DNA of 64,000 bases from Agrobacterium sp. AGB01 (GCF_014851585.1 NZ_JACVAB010000006.1:62001-126000); one strand, 5' to 3'. Positions 1-8,786 are shown, numbered from the stretch's first letter. Program-made: numbers and translations. The notes: generated from the sequence alone by a model not told the origin.

Positions 1-725
1 CAGGGCAACTGGTAGCGAAGGCCAAGAGCGGCGCCGAGCTTTCCGGGACTGTCGTCAACAACGCCATTGCGGCCATGGACGAGATTGAGCAATCGTCAAA
101 GGGCATAAGCAACATTATCGGCGTTATCGATGAGATCGCCTTCCAAACCAATTTGCTTGCTCTGAACGCTGGCGTGGAAGCAGCTCGCGCCGGCGAGGCT
201 GGCAAGGGCTTTGCCGTGGTCGCACAAGAAGTGCGTGAATTGGCGCAACGTTCCGCCAATGCCGCCAAGGAAATCAAGGCGCTGATTACCAAATCAACCG
301 AGCAGGTTGCCAATGGTGTTTCGCTTGTTGATGAGACAGGCAAATCACTGGAGTTAATCGTTCGTCAGGTGGCCGAGATCAATCAGAATGTCGCAGCCAT
401 GATTGAAACGACCCGCGAGCAGGCGACTGGATTGAAAGAGATCAATTCTGCGGTCAATTCCATCGATGCCAATACGCAGCAGAACGCTGCCGTGGTGGAA
501 GAAACCAGCGCCGCCAGCCACGGTTTGGCAAAAGAAGCAGAATCTTTACGTAATTTGCTAAGACAATTTAGATTTACGCAAGACTCTCACGCTAAAAGGA
601 ATGATGTGAAAGGGGATGTGCAGCCCTTGGCATCAAGAGCACGCGGTACGGTTGCCACACCGGCAGCCAGAACACATGGTTCTCTTGCTTTGGCGCAAGT
701 ACAGCAAGATTGGGAAGAATTCTGA
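1..725 (+). CDS. Methyl-accepting chemotaxis protein, C-terminal part (truncated by window edge)
   Basis: This is the signalling end of a chemoreceptor; the sensor part lies outside the window. The open frame enters at base 3. It contains the conserved cytoplasmic hairpin tip of the MA domain (AFQTNLLALNAGVEAARAGE), which contacts CheA and CheW, followed by a long helical return arm. The protein ends in DWEEF, which fits the xWxxF C-terminal docking peptide for the adaptation enzymes CheR/CheB (NWETF in E. coli receptors). Its stop codon overlaps the ATG of the downstream cheW (TGATG), so the two are translationally coupled. Ligand and membrane topology cannot be judged from this fragment. 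Confidence 0.93.
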   Translation, partial: GQLVAKAKSGAELSGTVVNNAIAAMDEIEQSSKGISNIIGVIDEIAFQTNLLALNAGVEAARAGEAGKGFAVVAQEVRELAQRSANAAKEIKALITKSTEQVANGVSLVDETGKSLELIVRQVAEINQNVAAMIETTREQATGLKEINSAVNSIDANTQQNAAVVEETSAASHGLAKEAESLRNLLRQFRFTQDSHAKRNDVKGDVQPLASRARGTVATPAARTHGSLALAQVQQDWEEF

Positions 726-1201
726 TGGCGACGATTAATTCTACAAATTTCGGCAGCGACACTTTGGAAATCATTGCATTTCGCCTGCACGATCAGGAAT
801 TCTGCGTGAAGACGACCACAATCCGCGAAATTCGCGGCTGGGCGCCATGCACCCCGATCCCGCACGCCCCAGCTGATGTGATTGGCGTGATGAACCTGCG
901 CGGTTCTGTTATTCCGATCATCGATCTAGCCTACAAACTCGGCATGAAAAGCACCGTTGCCAATGAGCGTAGCGCCATCGTGGTTGCCGAAGTTCACAAC
1001 ATGGTCATCGGCATGCTGGTTGACCGCGTATCCGACATTCTGACAATTCCTGCCAATCAGGTTCAGCCTGTGCCGGAAGTATCCGCTTCTTTCGACAAGT
1101 CCTTCTCCGAAGGCATCATCGCCAACGAACATGGCATGATCTGCTTCCTGAACCTCGCAAAGATGTTCAAGGGCAACGAGATCGAAGATCTGGCAGCATA
1201 A
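725..1201 (+). CDS. cheW: Chemotaxis coupling protein CheW
   Basis: Scaffold protein that links chemoreceptors to the kinase CheA. The 158-residue product is a single CheW domain: beta-barrel segments around EIIAFRLHDQEFCV, the conserved DVIGVMNLRGSVIPIIDL stretch near residue 65, and VDRVSDILTI in the second half. The start was placed at the ATG that overlaps the receptor stop codon; an in-frame start 15 bases upstream is possible but would run into the receptor gene. A hairpin with a T-run follows closely, so the receptor-cheW unit probably ends here. No cheA, cheY, cheR or cheB lies in the window. Confidence 0.95.
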   Translation: MATINSTNFGSDTLEIIAFRLHDQEFCVKTTTIREIRGWAPCTPIPHAPADVIGVMNLRGSVIPIIDLAYKLGMKSTVANERSAIVVAEVHNMVIGMLVDRVSDILTIPANQVQPVPEVSASFDKSFSEGIIANEHGMICFLNLAKMFKGNEIEDLAA

Positions 1202-1267
1202 GAAACATGCATCACGCTACGCCACACATTGCGAGCGAGATCATCTTTCCAAGCGTTCTATAATTTT

Positions 1268-1300
1268 AAACCGCTGCGATCCGTTCGTGGCGGTTTTTGT
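1268..1300 (+). terminator. Rho-independent terminator after cheW
   Basis: AAACCGC (1268-1274) pairs with GCGGTTT (1290-1296), followed by further T residues. It sits 67 bases past the cheW stop on the same strand. Confidence 0.75.
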
Positions 1301-1460
1301 TTGTATCCAACAGCTAATTCCCCCCGTTTCTTTCCGTATTAAAAAGAGCTTCAAGCAACAATGCATCAATTACATTTTAATATTCTAATGTTCTAATCAC
1401 TATATTGGAGATTGATGATTTTTCTCCCCGTCAGCGAATGAATCGCGATAACGCTGCCAA

Positions 1461-1486
1461 GCGAAAGTAGACGCTCTCACTTTCGC
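1461..1486 (+). promoter_or_regulatory. Hairpin in the leader of the double-PAS chemoreceptor
   Basis: GCGAAAGT (1461-1468) and ACTTTCGC (1479-1486) form a perfect 8-bp stem with a 10-base loop. It has no T-run and ends a few bases before the ribosome binding site GGGAGGG (from 1495), so it looks like a leader structure rather than a terminator. Apart from this and the cheW terminator, the 300-base gap between cheW and the receptor gene is AT-rich and shows no gene; its promoter is probably near 1380-1410. Confidence 0.4.
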
Positions 1487-1504
1487 TGTTTCCGGGAGGG
1501 TACA

Positions 1505-3304
1505 ATGTTCGGCCTGCATAAAGTCAGTGATGCCAGAAATATCGTTGATGCCATATCCAAATCGCAGGCCGTGATTGAATTCACCACAAACGGCGTAATC
1601 CTCAATGCCAATGAAAACTTCTGCAAAGCCCTCGGTTACGACCTGAACGAGATTATTGGCAAACATCACCGCATGTTCTGTGAGCCAGATTACAGCGGAT
1701 CTGCAGAATACACCCAGTTCTGGCAAAACCTGGCGGCGGGAAAACACGACACCAAAGAATACAAGCGCATCCGCAAGGATGGCCGCGAGATCTGGATACA
1801 GGCTTCTTACAATCCGGTTTTCCGCTCCGGCAAAGTTTACAAGGTCATCAAACTGGCGACCGACATCACCGCCGTCAAACAAAAAGCGGTGGAGGATGCC
1901 AGCAAGCTGAATGCGCTCTCCAAATCACAGGCTGTGATCGAGTTCACCTCTACTGGTGAAATTCTCACCGCCAATGAAAACTTCTGCAAAACACTGGGTT
2001 ACGACCTCTCAGAGATCGTGGGAAAACACCATCGTCTGTTTTGCGAGCCGAACTATGCTGCAACATCCGATTATGCCCAATTCTGGCAGCGTCTTTCGCA
2101 GGGCGAATTTATTGCCGATGAATTTGTACGCTTTGGCAAGGGTGGCAAGGAAGTCTGGATACAGGCAGCCTACAACCCAGTTTTCAACGACAAGGGCACT
2201 GTCGTAAAAGTCGTCAAGTTTGCGACAGACGTCACCCCACGCATGAGCGCAATTACGGCACTCGGCGACGGCCTCAGAGCCTTGGCCGATGGAGAACTCT
2301 CGCAAAATCTCGATACTGCCTTTGTGCCCAGCATGGAAAGAGTTCGGCACGACTTCAACGAAGTCATCGCCAAACTGCGTACCACCATGCAGACGGTTGC
2401 CCATAACGCGACAACCATTGCCGCAGGTTCTGCCGAAATCCGCACAGCTGCAGACCAGCTGGCGCAAAGAACCGAGCAGCAAGCTGCCTCACTCGAACAG
2501 ACCGCCGCAGCACTCGAAGAAATCACCACAACAGTCAAGGATTCCAGTCTGCGCGCCGACGATGCCGGAAGGCTGGTAACTTCCACCAAAAACAATGCCG
2601 AACGCTCCGGTGCCATTGTCGACAAGGCAATTGGCGCCATGGATGAGATATCTCGCTCCTCCAAGGAGATCACCAACATCATCGGCGTAATTGACGACAT
2701 TGCGTTTCAGACCAACCTGCTGGCGTTGAATGCCGGCGTTGAGGCGGCACGTGCTGGTGAGGCCGGAAAAGGCTTTGCCGTCGTTGCGCAGGAAGTACGC
2801 GAACTGGCACAACGGTCTGCCAGTGCCGCCAAGGAAATCAAGAACTTGATCAATACTTCGGGCGACCATGTCGCCAATGGTGTCGAACTTGTTGGTCAGA
2901 CAGGCGGCGTGCTGCGAGAAATCGCCAGCCAGGTCGACCAGATCCACGTCAATGTCTCGGCGATTGTCGAGGCGGCCCGTGAGCAAGCAAATGGCCTTGC
3001 GGAAATCAACCAGGCGGTCAACATGATGGACCAGGCAACGCAGAAGAATGCGGCCATGGTTGAGGAAACAACCGCCGCCAGCCACGGTTTGGCGCGCGAA
3101 TCGGAAATATTGAGGGAGCTGTTGACCCAGTTCCGTATCGGCAATGCTCAGGCTCAGGCTCAGGCCTATCAAGCGCCGACTCCACATGCCGTTGTCAGCA
3201 AACACCAGCAGGTCGCCTCACCGGTTCATAAAATGGTTGCCAACCTGCGGCACGCCACATCGGCAATGCCTGCGGAGCGCGCCGATCAATGGACAGAGTT
3301 CTGA
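1505..3304 (+). CDS. Soluble chemoreceptor with two tandem PAS domains (BdlA/Aer-like MCP)
   Basis: A 599-residue cytoplasmic chemotaxis transducer with no membrane segment. Order of parts: PAS 1 (about 15-123), PAS 2 (about 137-245), a HAMP-like linker (about 247-298) and the MA signalling domain (about 300-545) with the tip AFQTNLLALNAGVEAARAGE. A variable tail follows, rich in QA and ending in QWTEF, a CheR/CheB docking peptide of the xWxxF type. The two PAS domains are close copies of each other (both carry SKSQAVIEFT, ANENFCK.LGYDL and GKHHR.FCEP), which shows internal duplication. Such PAS pairs bind haem or flavin in known relatives and report redox state or oxygen; which cofactor is used here cannot be told. 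A strong Shine-Dalgarno (GGGAGGG) supports the start. Confidence 0.93.
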   Translation: MFGLHKVSDARNIVDAISKSQAVIEFTTNGVILNANENFCKALGYDLNEIIGKHHRMFCEPDYSGSAEYTQFWQNLAAGKHDTKEYKRIRKDGREIWIQASYNPVFRSGKVYKVIKLATDITAVKQKAVEDASKLNALSKSQAVIEFTSTGEILTANENFCKTLGYDLSEIVGKHHRLFCEPNYAATSDYAQFWQRLSQGEFIADEFVRFGKGGKEVWIQAAYNPVFNDKGTVVKVVKFATDVTPRMSAITALGDGLRALADGELSQNLDTAFVPSMERVRHDFNEVIAKLRTTMQTVAHNATTIAAGSAEIRTAADQLAQRTEQQAASLEQTAAALEEITTTVKDSSLRADDAGRLVTSTKNNAERSGAIVDKAIGAMDEISRSSKEITNIIGVIDDIAFQTNLLALNAGVEAARAGEAGKGFAVVAQEVRELAQRSASAAKEIKNLINTSGDHVANGVELVGQTGGVLREIASQVDQIHVNVSAIVEAAREQANGLAEINQAVNMMDQATQKNAAMVEETTAASHGLARESEILRELLTQFRIGNAQAQAQAYQAPTPHAVVSKHQQVASPVHKMVANLRHATSAMPAERADQWTEF

Positions 3305-3325
3305 CATCGAGATGCACTCCAGACA

Positions 3326-3354
3326 AAAAAAGGCGGCCCGAAAGCCGCCTTTTC
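3326..3354. terminator. Bidirectional terminator between the chemoreceptor and the transporter
   Basis: AAGGCGGC (3330-3337) pairs with GCCGCCTT (3344-3351), with A-run and T-run flanks on the two sides. It lies between two convergent genes and can serve both. Confidence 0.85.
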
Positions 3355-3357
3355 TTA

Positions 3358-5013
3358 TTATACGAAGAGCACGAAAGTCTTCTGCAGGGTAATCCAGATA
3401 CCCCAGACAATCGGGATACCGACAACGGCCCAGGCAATCAGTGCCTTGGCGTCGAGACCACCCTTGCCAATACCGAACGAACCGGAAGGACCGGTGTCCA
3501 CGGCCTTGGTCTTAGCCTGAAGGGCTGCAACTTCTTCGTCAGACATGTACCACTTGGCATCCAGCGGCTTAACCAGCAGGTTGGCGATAAGGCCAACAGC
3601 CAGCATGCCCGCCAGAATGTACATGGTAAAGTCGTAGACCTGCGCGCGTGGAATGCCCGCCGCGATCTGTGCTTCACGGATGTAGTTCACGACAACAGGA
3701 CCGATGATACCGGCTGTTGCCCATGCCGTCAGCAGACGACCATGGATAGCACCAACAAACTGCGTACCGAAGATATCGGCAAGGTAAGCCGGAACAGTTG
3801 CAAAGCCACCGCCATACATCGACACGATGATGCAGAACATGCCAACGAACAGCGCCTTGTTGCCGAGACCGGCAGCCCAAGGGGCAGATGCGTAGAGTAC
3901 GATACCGAGTGCGAAGAAGGTGAAGTAGGTTGCCTTGCGGCCGATACGGTCAGACATGGAGGCCCAAACGAAACGGCCACCAATGTTAAACACCGAAAGC
4001 AAACCGGTGAACCCGGCAGCAATCGCTGCAATCGACGCTAGTTGCTCAGTGTTCAGATCAGCAAACTTGACATCAGGCAGACCAATCAGCGAACCGGCGA
4101 AAATTTCCTGCAGCATTGGCGAAGCCATGCCGAGTACGCCGATACCAGCCGAAACGTTAAGGCACAGTACCAGCCAGATCATCCAGAACTGCTTTGTCTT
4201 GTGCGCGTTCTTCAGGTGAACGTGGCGGGTCGTGATCATTGAGCTCTTGGCAGCAGGCGCTGTCCAGCCTTCAGGCTTCCAGCCGGCAGGTGGAATGCGG
4301 TAGCCAAATGCACCAGCCATCATGAAAACGAAGTAGATCGCAGCCATGACCAGGAAGGTTTCCCAAACACCGATCGATACATCGGTACGGAAATGGCGCA
4401 TCAGCGCATCCGCAAGCGGCGCACCGATCATAGCACCGCCGCCGAAGCCCATGATCGCCATGCCGGTCGCCATACCGCGACGGTCAGGGAACCACTTGAT
4501 CAAGGTCGAAACCGGAGAGATGTAGCCGAGACCAAGGCCAATACCACCGATAACACCAGCGCCGAACCACATCAGCCACAGCTGGTGGGTCATGATCCCA
4601 ATGGCAGCAATGGTCATGCCACCACACCAGCAGACAGCCGATACGAAACCGGCCTTGCGTGGGCCAGCGCGCTCAAGCCAACCGCCCCAGATCGCAGCCG
4701 AGCAGCCCAGCAAAACGAAGAACAGCGTGTAGATCCACCCAAGGTCACTGACGCGCCAGTCGCAACTGGTGGTAAACAGGGCAGTCGCGAGACCCATGTC
4801 CGAGCAGACGACGGACTGGTTGATGCCGATTGCCTTGGTCAAAGGCAGCCAGAACACGGAAAAGCCGTAGGCCATACCGATGCAGAGATGAATGGCCAGC
4901 GCAGCAGGCGGTACCATCCAGCGGTTAAAGCCAGGCTTGGCAATAATGCGCTCACGGTCAAGGAAGCCGATACCGGCTGCGTTGCCAGTGAACGTCTCGT
5001 TCGTAGCAGTCAT
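3358..5013 (-). CDS. OFA-family MFS transporter (oxalate/formate-antiporter type) with a fused C-terminal extra helix
   Basis: Inner-membrane carrier of 551 residues with the 12-helix major facilitator fold; the family includes oxalate:formate antiporters and other monocarboxylate carriers. Typical OFA segments are RWMVPPAALAIHLCIGMAYG, GGWLERAGPRKAG and WFPDRRGMATGMAIMGFGGG. An extracytoplasmic loop carries two cysteines (VVCSDMG...TTSCDW). The last 30 or so residues (AWAVVGIPIVWGIWITLQK) form one more membrane helix that resembles the separate small subunit found beside many such transporters; here it is fused. The ATG was chosen because GGAGGAAACAC stands directly before it; an upstream in-frame start would add 28 residues without a ribosome site. 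A sigma54 promoter precedes the gene and an activator gene lies nearby. The true substrate is inferred (formate, oxalate or a related acid), not shown. Confidence 0.88.
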   Translation of the reverse strand: MTATNETFTGNAAGIGFLDRERIIAKPGFNRWMVPPAALAIHLCIGMAYGFSVFWLPLTKAIGINQSVVCSDMGLATALFTTSCDWRVSDLGWIYTLFFVLLGCSAAIWGGWLERAGPRKAGFVSAVCWCGGMTIAAIGIMTHQLWLMWFGAGVIGGIGLGLGYISPVSTLIKWFPDRRGMATGMAIMGFGGGAMIGAPLADALMRHFRTDVSIGVWETFLVMAAIYFVFMMAGAFGYRIPPAGWKPEGWTAPAAKSSMITTRHVHLKNAHKTKQFWMIWLVLCLNVSAGIGVLGMASPMLQEIFAGSLIGLPDVKFADLNTEQLASIAAIAAGFTGLLSVFNIGGRFVWASMSDRIGRKATYFTFFALGIVLYASAPWAAGLGNKALFVGMFCIIVSMYGGGFATVPAYLADIFGTQFVGAIHGRLLTAWATAGIIGPVVVNYIREAQIAAGIPRAQVYDFTMYILAGMLAVGLIANLLVKPLDAKWYMSDEEVAALQAKTKAVDTGPSGSFGIGKGGLDAKALIAWAVVGIPIVWGIWITLQKTFVLFV

Positions 5014-5215
5014 GTGTTTCCTCCATTCGACCCGGCTGAATGCCTCGCGAATACGGTTGTTGTCATTTACTCGGCTGTCCCGACCGGCGGTGAGCACACA
5101 CCGGCATGGGACATTTGATCAGGTCTACGTGTCATGAACACCGACCCTGACGCGGCTTGAGCGGCCTCTCCTAAAACCCGCCCATTTCGCTTGATCCGAA
5201 TTGCGTTTTGACAAG

Positions 5216-5231
5216 TGCAAAGATCGTGCCA
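5216..5231 (-). promoter_or_regulatory. Sigma54 (-24/-12) promoter of the OFA transporter
   Basis: Read on the minus strand the site is TGGCACGATCTTTGCA, with GG and GC exactly 10 bases apart, a near-perfect match to the RpoN consensus TGGCACG-N4-TTGCW. Transcription would begin near 5205, giving a leader of about 190 bases. The nearby response regulator carries the GAFTGA motif needed to activate sigma54 polymerase. Confidence 0.9.
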
Positions 5232-5284
5232 AAAATAAAAATAAATAATTACAAGGCATTAGAATAAAATTCACGCCACTTTTC

Positions 5285-5340
5285 GGACAAAATGTCCATG
5301 GCAATGCGACAAAATGTCCAAGCGGTGCGACAAAATCGCG
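5285..5340. promoter_or_regulatory. Three phased repeats, probable upstream activator sites
   Basis: GGACAAAATGTCC (5285-5297), CGACAAAATGTCC (5307-5319) and CGACAAAATCGCG (5328-5340) share ACAAAAT in one orientation and start 22 and 21 bp apart, two helical turns each. The first is a perfect 5-3-5 inverted repeat. Their centres lie roughly 86, 108 and 129 bp upstream of the predicted sigma54 start site, the usual place for NtrC/DctD-type enhancers. They most likely bind the response regulator encoded upstream. Confidence 0.75.
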
Positions 5341-5368
5341 CCAGGATAGCAGGTCTGATTTTGGAGAT

Positions 5369-7390
5369 TTACTGCGCTTCAGGTAGCCAGACCGTGAAGA
5401 TCGTTCCTGTTCCAGGTGTGCTGTCAGCGGAAATGATACCGCCTTGACGGATCACCAGCATCTGGCTGACCGATAGACCAAGCCCTGTACCTTCCTGCCG
5501 TTTGGTGGTGAAAAACGGTTCAAAAATTCGGGCGAGAACTTCCTGATCCATGCCGATACCGGTGTCGGACACTGTCAGCACAACACCAGCTCGCTCGTCA
5601 CGCTCTGCATCATGGCAGCCAAGACCTAATGTGCCGCCATGGGGCATGGCGTGAGCGGCATTGACGATCAGATTGACCAGCACCTGCTGCAACTCGGTGC
5701 GATTCATCAACACCAACCGGCTGACATTGTCATCACGCACGACATTGATACCGCTGCGGTTCAGCACGTGCTGAACCAGTGGCATGGTATCGGTCATGAT
5801 ATGGGCCGGGTCATGCCGTTCAACATAACCGGCGAATTCTTCTGGTCGCGCAAATTGCAGCAACTTGGTGACAATACGGCTTATGCGCTCGACCTGCTCA
5901 TCAATCAGTCGAAACTCGATTTTGGCCAGATCGGCCTTTTCACCGATCAGATAACGCGCCACCTCGAGATTGCCCTGAATGACGGCAATCGGATTGTTGA
6001 TCTCATGGGCAACGCCGGCAGTGATCTCTCCTACCGTGGCCAGCTTTTCAGAAATCACCAGCTGTTTCGTGGTGGCTTCCAGCTGATGATTTGCAAGCTG
6101 CAATTCCCGCGTCCGTTCGTCAACACGCACATTCAGCTCTTCATTCCAGGCGCGCAGTTCCCCTTCACGCTCCTGCAGGCGCTGCAGCAAATCGTCCAGA
6201 TGCACGGCCACCTGCCCGATTTCATCATGCGTGGCAGGCAGCCCGGTTCGCGCACCAAGGTCGCCCTCATCCACACGCGCGATGGTTTCGGTCATTCGCT
6301 CCAGTGGCTTGAAGATGCTGCGCGCCCACCGCAAGAATACCGGAATGCTCATCAAGGTTATCGCAAGAAATGCAATAATGACCGCGGCGACCGTTTCATA
6401 TTTGGCGCGGGCGAATGGCGCTTCCAGAAATCCGACGTAGAGCATGCCCGCACGACTGCCGTAACTGTCGACCAGCGGTTCATAGGCGGAGACATACCAG
6501 TCGTTTACGACGAAGGCGCTGTCGAGCCATACGCGCCCTTCACCCAGCACCGCCGTCCGCACGGCGTTGGATACCTGCGTTCCTAATGCCCGCTTCCCTT
6601 CAAAAAGACGGACATTGGTGCTGATGCGGACATCATCCAGAAACAGCGTTGCCGTACCCTGACTGCCCTCCGGCAGACTGGCTTCCTTGTAGACTAGATC
6701 GTTGATCGTATCGATGAAATCGAGATTCTGGTTGAGAAGTTTGCCACCGACAAGAGCCAAACGCCGACCAGGCGAAACATCAATTGGGCTGGCGGCGTGA
6801 ATGGCAAGACCGCGTGTTTCCCAAAGCTGCTCCGATTGCCCGGAATTGGGGGTCTTTACAAGCTCCAGGCGGGCACGTTGCGCCAGTGCTGCGGAAATCT
6901 CTCCCAGCTCGTCATTGGAAAAAATGTCGAACGCGTAAGCGGCTTTTCCCTGCAGCGCCTTGGCCCGCACGGGCCAATTGACCCTCACACGTGACACTTC
7001 TGTCCCCGCGCTGGCGGTAACCCGCCCCTCAGGGTCAATTATAAACAGGAAGTCGAGCCCCAGCTTCTCACGGCTTTCTTCCAGATAACCACCCAATTGT
7101 GTCGCTGTATCATCCTGCAAGACATCCTGAAGCCGTGCGGAGGTCGCAATGGATTCAATACGTTCGCCGGTGTTTTCGAGAATGGTCGACAGATATTGAT
7201 GCGCAATGGTCAGATCGCCATGCACTTTGGAGATCAGCAGTGAGTCGAACTTGGCGCCCCAACGCACCATCGTCACGCCCAGCAGCAGCGGCAAAATCAC
7301 CAGGGTTGGTAAAAGGGCAATCGCCAGCAGTTTAACGCGGACGGACCGAACCGGGCTGACCACTTTTGGCTGATGTTGCAGATCAGCCAT
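5369..7390 (-). CDS. Membrane sensor histidine kinase (Cache-HAMP-HisKA-HATPase), partner of the sigma54 regulator
   Basis: A 673-residue sensor kinase. Helix 1 (about 20-42) and helix 2 (about 333-354) frame a periplasmic domain of nearly 290 residues, probably of the double-Cache type that binds small organic acids. Then come HAMP (about 355-408), a coiled coil, and a HisKA domain with phospho-acceptor H462 in GVAHEINNP. The ATPase carries the N box (N578 in NLIVNAAHAM), DTGIGM and GTGLGLS. The architecture is that of DctB-like kinases. Its ATG lies inside the end of the regulator gene (8-base overlap), so both proteins are made together. The ligand is unknown; the transporter and fdhD next door suggest formate, oxalate or a similar acid. 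Confidence 0.93.
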   Translation of the reverse strand: MADLQHQPKVVSPVRSVRVKLLAIALLPTLVILPLLLGVTMVRWGAKFDSLLISKVHGDLTIAHQYLSTILENTGERIESIATSARLQDVLQDDTATQLGGYLEESREKLGLDFLFIIDPEGRVTASAGTEVSRVRVNWPVRAKALQGKAAYAFDIFSNDELGEISAALAQRARLELVKTPNSGQSEQLWETRGLAIHAASPIDVSPGRRLALVGGKLLNQNLDFIDTINDLVYKEASLPEGSQGTATLFLDDVRISTNVRLFEGKRALGTQVSNAVRTAVLGEGRVWLDSAFVVNDWYVSAYEPLVDSYGSRAGMLYVGFLEAPFARAKYETVAAVIIAFLAITLMSIPVFLRWARSIFKPLERMTETIARVDEGDLGARTGLPATHDEIGQVAVHLDDLLQRLQEREGELRAWNEELNVRVDERTRELQLANHQLEATTKQLVISEKLATVGEITAGVAHEINNPIAVIQGNLEVARYLIGEKADLAKIEFRLIDEQVERISRIVTKLLQFARPEEFAGYVERHDPAHIMTDTMPLVQHVLNRSGINVVRDDNVSRLVLMNRTELQQVLVNLIVNAAHAMPHGGTLGLGCHDAERDERAGVVLTVSDTGIGMDQEVLARIFEPFFTTKRQEGTGLGLSVSQMLVIRQGGIISADSTPGTGTIFTVWLPEAQ

Positions 7391-8786
7391 GCCAGGAGGT
7401 CAGCTTGCGATCAATGGTCTTCCGGGAAATGCCAAGCCGTTTTGCCGCTTCATCGCGGTTGCCAGCGACCTCGTCGAGGACGCTCAATATGTGACGGCGC
7501 TCAACCTCTTCCAGTGTGGCATTGCTGGCAGGTGCAGAAATGCCACCTCGTAGATCAGCAGGAAAGCGGCCCAGAATAAGGGTACGCTCGATAAGGTTAC
7601 GCAGCTCACGGACATTACCGGGCCAGTTATAGGCGAGCAGCGCCGCCTTTATCGCATCATCCACCTGTACGGGCGGCATGCCGAGCTGCCGCGACAGCTT
7701 GTTCATGAACAGATCGGTCAGTTCAAGAACATCCTTTTCACGTTCCCGCAGTGGCGCGAGATGCACCTGCATGACGTTGATGCGGTAATAGAGGTCAGCG
7801 CGGAAACGGCCTTTTTCGACATCCTTGGCAAGATCGGCATTGGTGGCGAACACAAAGCGAATATCGATCGGCACTTCCCGCTCGGAACCAACCGGCCGAA
7901 CTTTGCGATCTTCAATGACGCGCAGCAACTTGCTTTGTAGCGCCACCGGCATTTCACCGATTTCATCAAGGAACAGGGTGCCACCCTGCGCGTGTAGGAA
8001 AAGACCCTCGCGCCGGGAATCCGCGCCGGTAAACGCACCCTTCAAATGGCCAAACAATTCTGTTTCCAGCATGTCAGCGGGAATAGCCGCACAATTGAGC
8101 GGCACAAAGGGTTTGCCAGCACGGTCGGATAGTTCGTGAAGGGAACGCGCCAGCACTTCCTTACCGGTACCGGACTCACCTGTCAGCAACACCGACGTTG
8201 GCAAAGGTGCAACGCGACTGATCATTTCACGTGTCTGCTGAATGGTCGCAGAGCTGCCAAATATCCGGTCACGCAAATAGATGTGATCGGACGCGGCCCT
8301 CAGCTCATATTTGAGCGCAAAGTTCTCCCGCTGCAACTGGATGCGGTCCAGCGCGCGAGAGATGGCATTGAGGATCTGGTTTGACCGAAACGGTTTCAGC
8401 ACAAAATCCGCCGCACCTGCCCGAATGGCCTGTATCGCCGTATCAAGATCGGCATAGGCCGTCATTAGGATTGTCTCGGCATAAAGGCCGATGGAGCGCT
8501 GCTCTGCTAGCCATTCAAGACCGGTTTTCTTCGGCATGATATTGTCAAGAATGACAATGTCGAAATGACGCTCATCCAACTTACGGCTGGCCTCAACCGT
8601 ATCTGCTGCTTCGTCGATAAATTTGCAGCGACTTTCCAGCGTGCGCACAAGGAAATTGCGCATGCCCGGCTCATCGTCCACAACAAGAATAGATGCCTTG
8701 GCGAGCCACGGTCCGAAATCGGATTCTTGAGCCGCAGCGGGCGGCTTTGCAATCACTTCGTGTTGCACATCACTCTCCTGCGACAT
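7383..8786 (-). CDS. Sigma54-dependent response regulator (NtrC/DctD family)
   Basis: A 467-residue transcription activator. The receiver domain (about 32-150) has the acidic pocket VVDDE (36-39), phospho-acceptor D81 and K131. The AAA+ domain has Walker A GESGTGKE (203-210), the sigma54-contacting GAFTGA loop (250-255) and Walker B GGTLFLDEIGE (268-278). A Fis-type helix-turn-helix (about 425-467; EAAKRLGISRKTIDRKL) ends it. It overlaps the kinase gene and follows fdhD by 51 bases, suggesting one transcript fdhD-regulator-kinase. The predicted target is the sigma54 promoter of the transporter, where three phased repeats fit an enhancer. The first ATG has a weak ribosome site; an in-frame GTG at codon 7 is preceded by GGAG and could be the start instead. 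Confidence 0.95.
   Translation of the reverse strand: MSQESDVQHEVIAKPPAAAQESDFGPWLAKASILVVDDEPGMRNFLVRTLESRCKFIDEAADTVEASRKLDERHFDIVILDNIMPKKTGLEWLAEQRSIGLYAETILMTAYADLDTAIQAIRAGAADFVLKPFRSNQILNAISRALDRIQLQRENFALKYELRAASDHIYLRDRIFGSSATIQQTREMISRVAPLPTSVLLTGESGTGKEVLARSLHELSDRAGKPFVPLNCAAIPADMLETELFGHLKGAFTGADSRREGLFLHAQGGTLFLDEIGEMPVALQSKLLRVIEDRKVRPVGSEREVPIDIRFVFATNADLAKDVEKGRFRADLYYRINVMQVHLAPLREREKDVLELTDLFMNKLSRQLGMPPVQVDDAIKAALLAYNWPGNVRELRNLIERTLILGRFPADLRGGISAPASNATLEEVERRHILSVLDEVAGNRDEAAKRLGISRKTIDRKLTSWHG

Noticed and set aside
3326..3354. Several similar GC hairpins across the window as a dispersed repeat family
   Set aside because: They differ in sequence and each sits behind a gene with a T-run, so they are separate terminators.
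5014..5097. Upstream extension of the OFA transporter by 28 residues
   Set aside because: The downstream ATG has an excellent ribosome site (GGAGGAAAC) and the extension has no family match.
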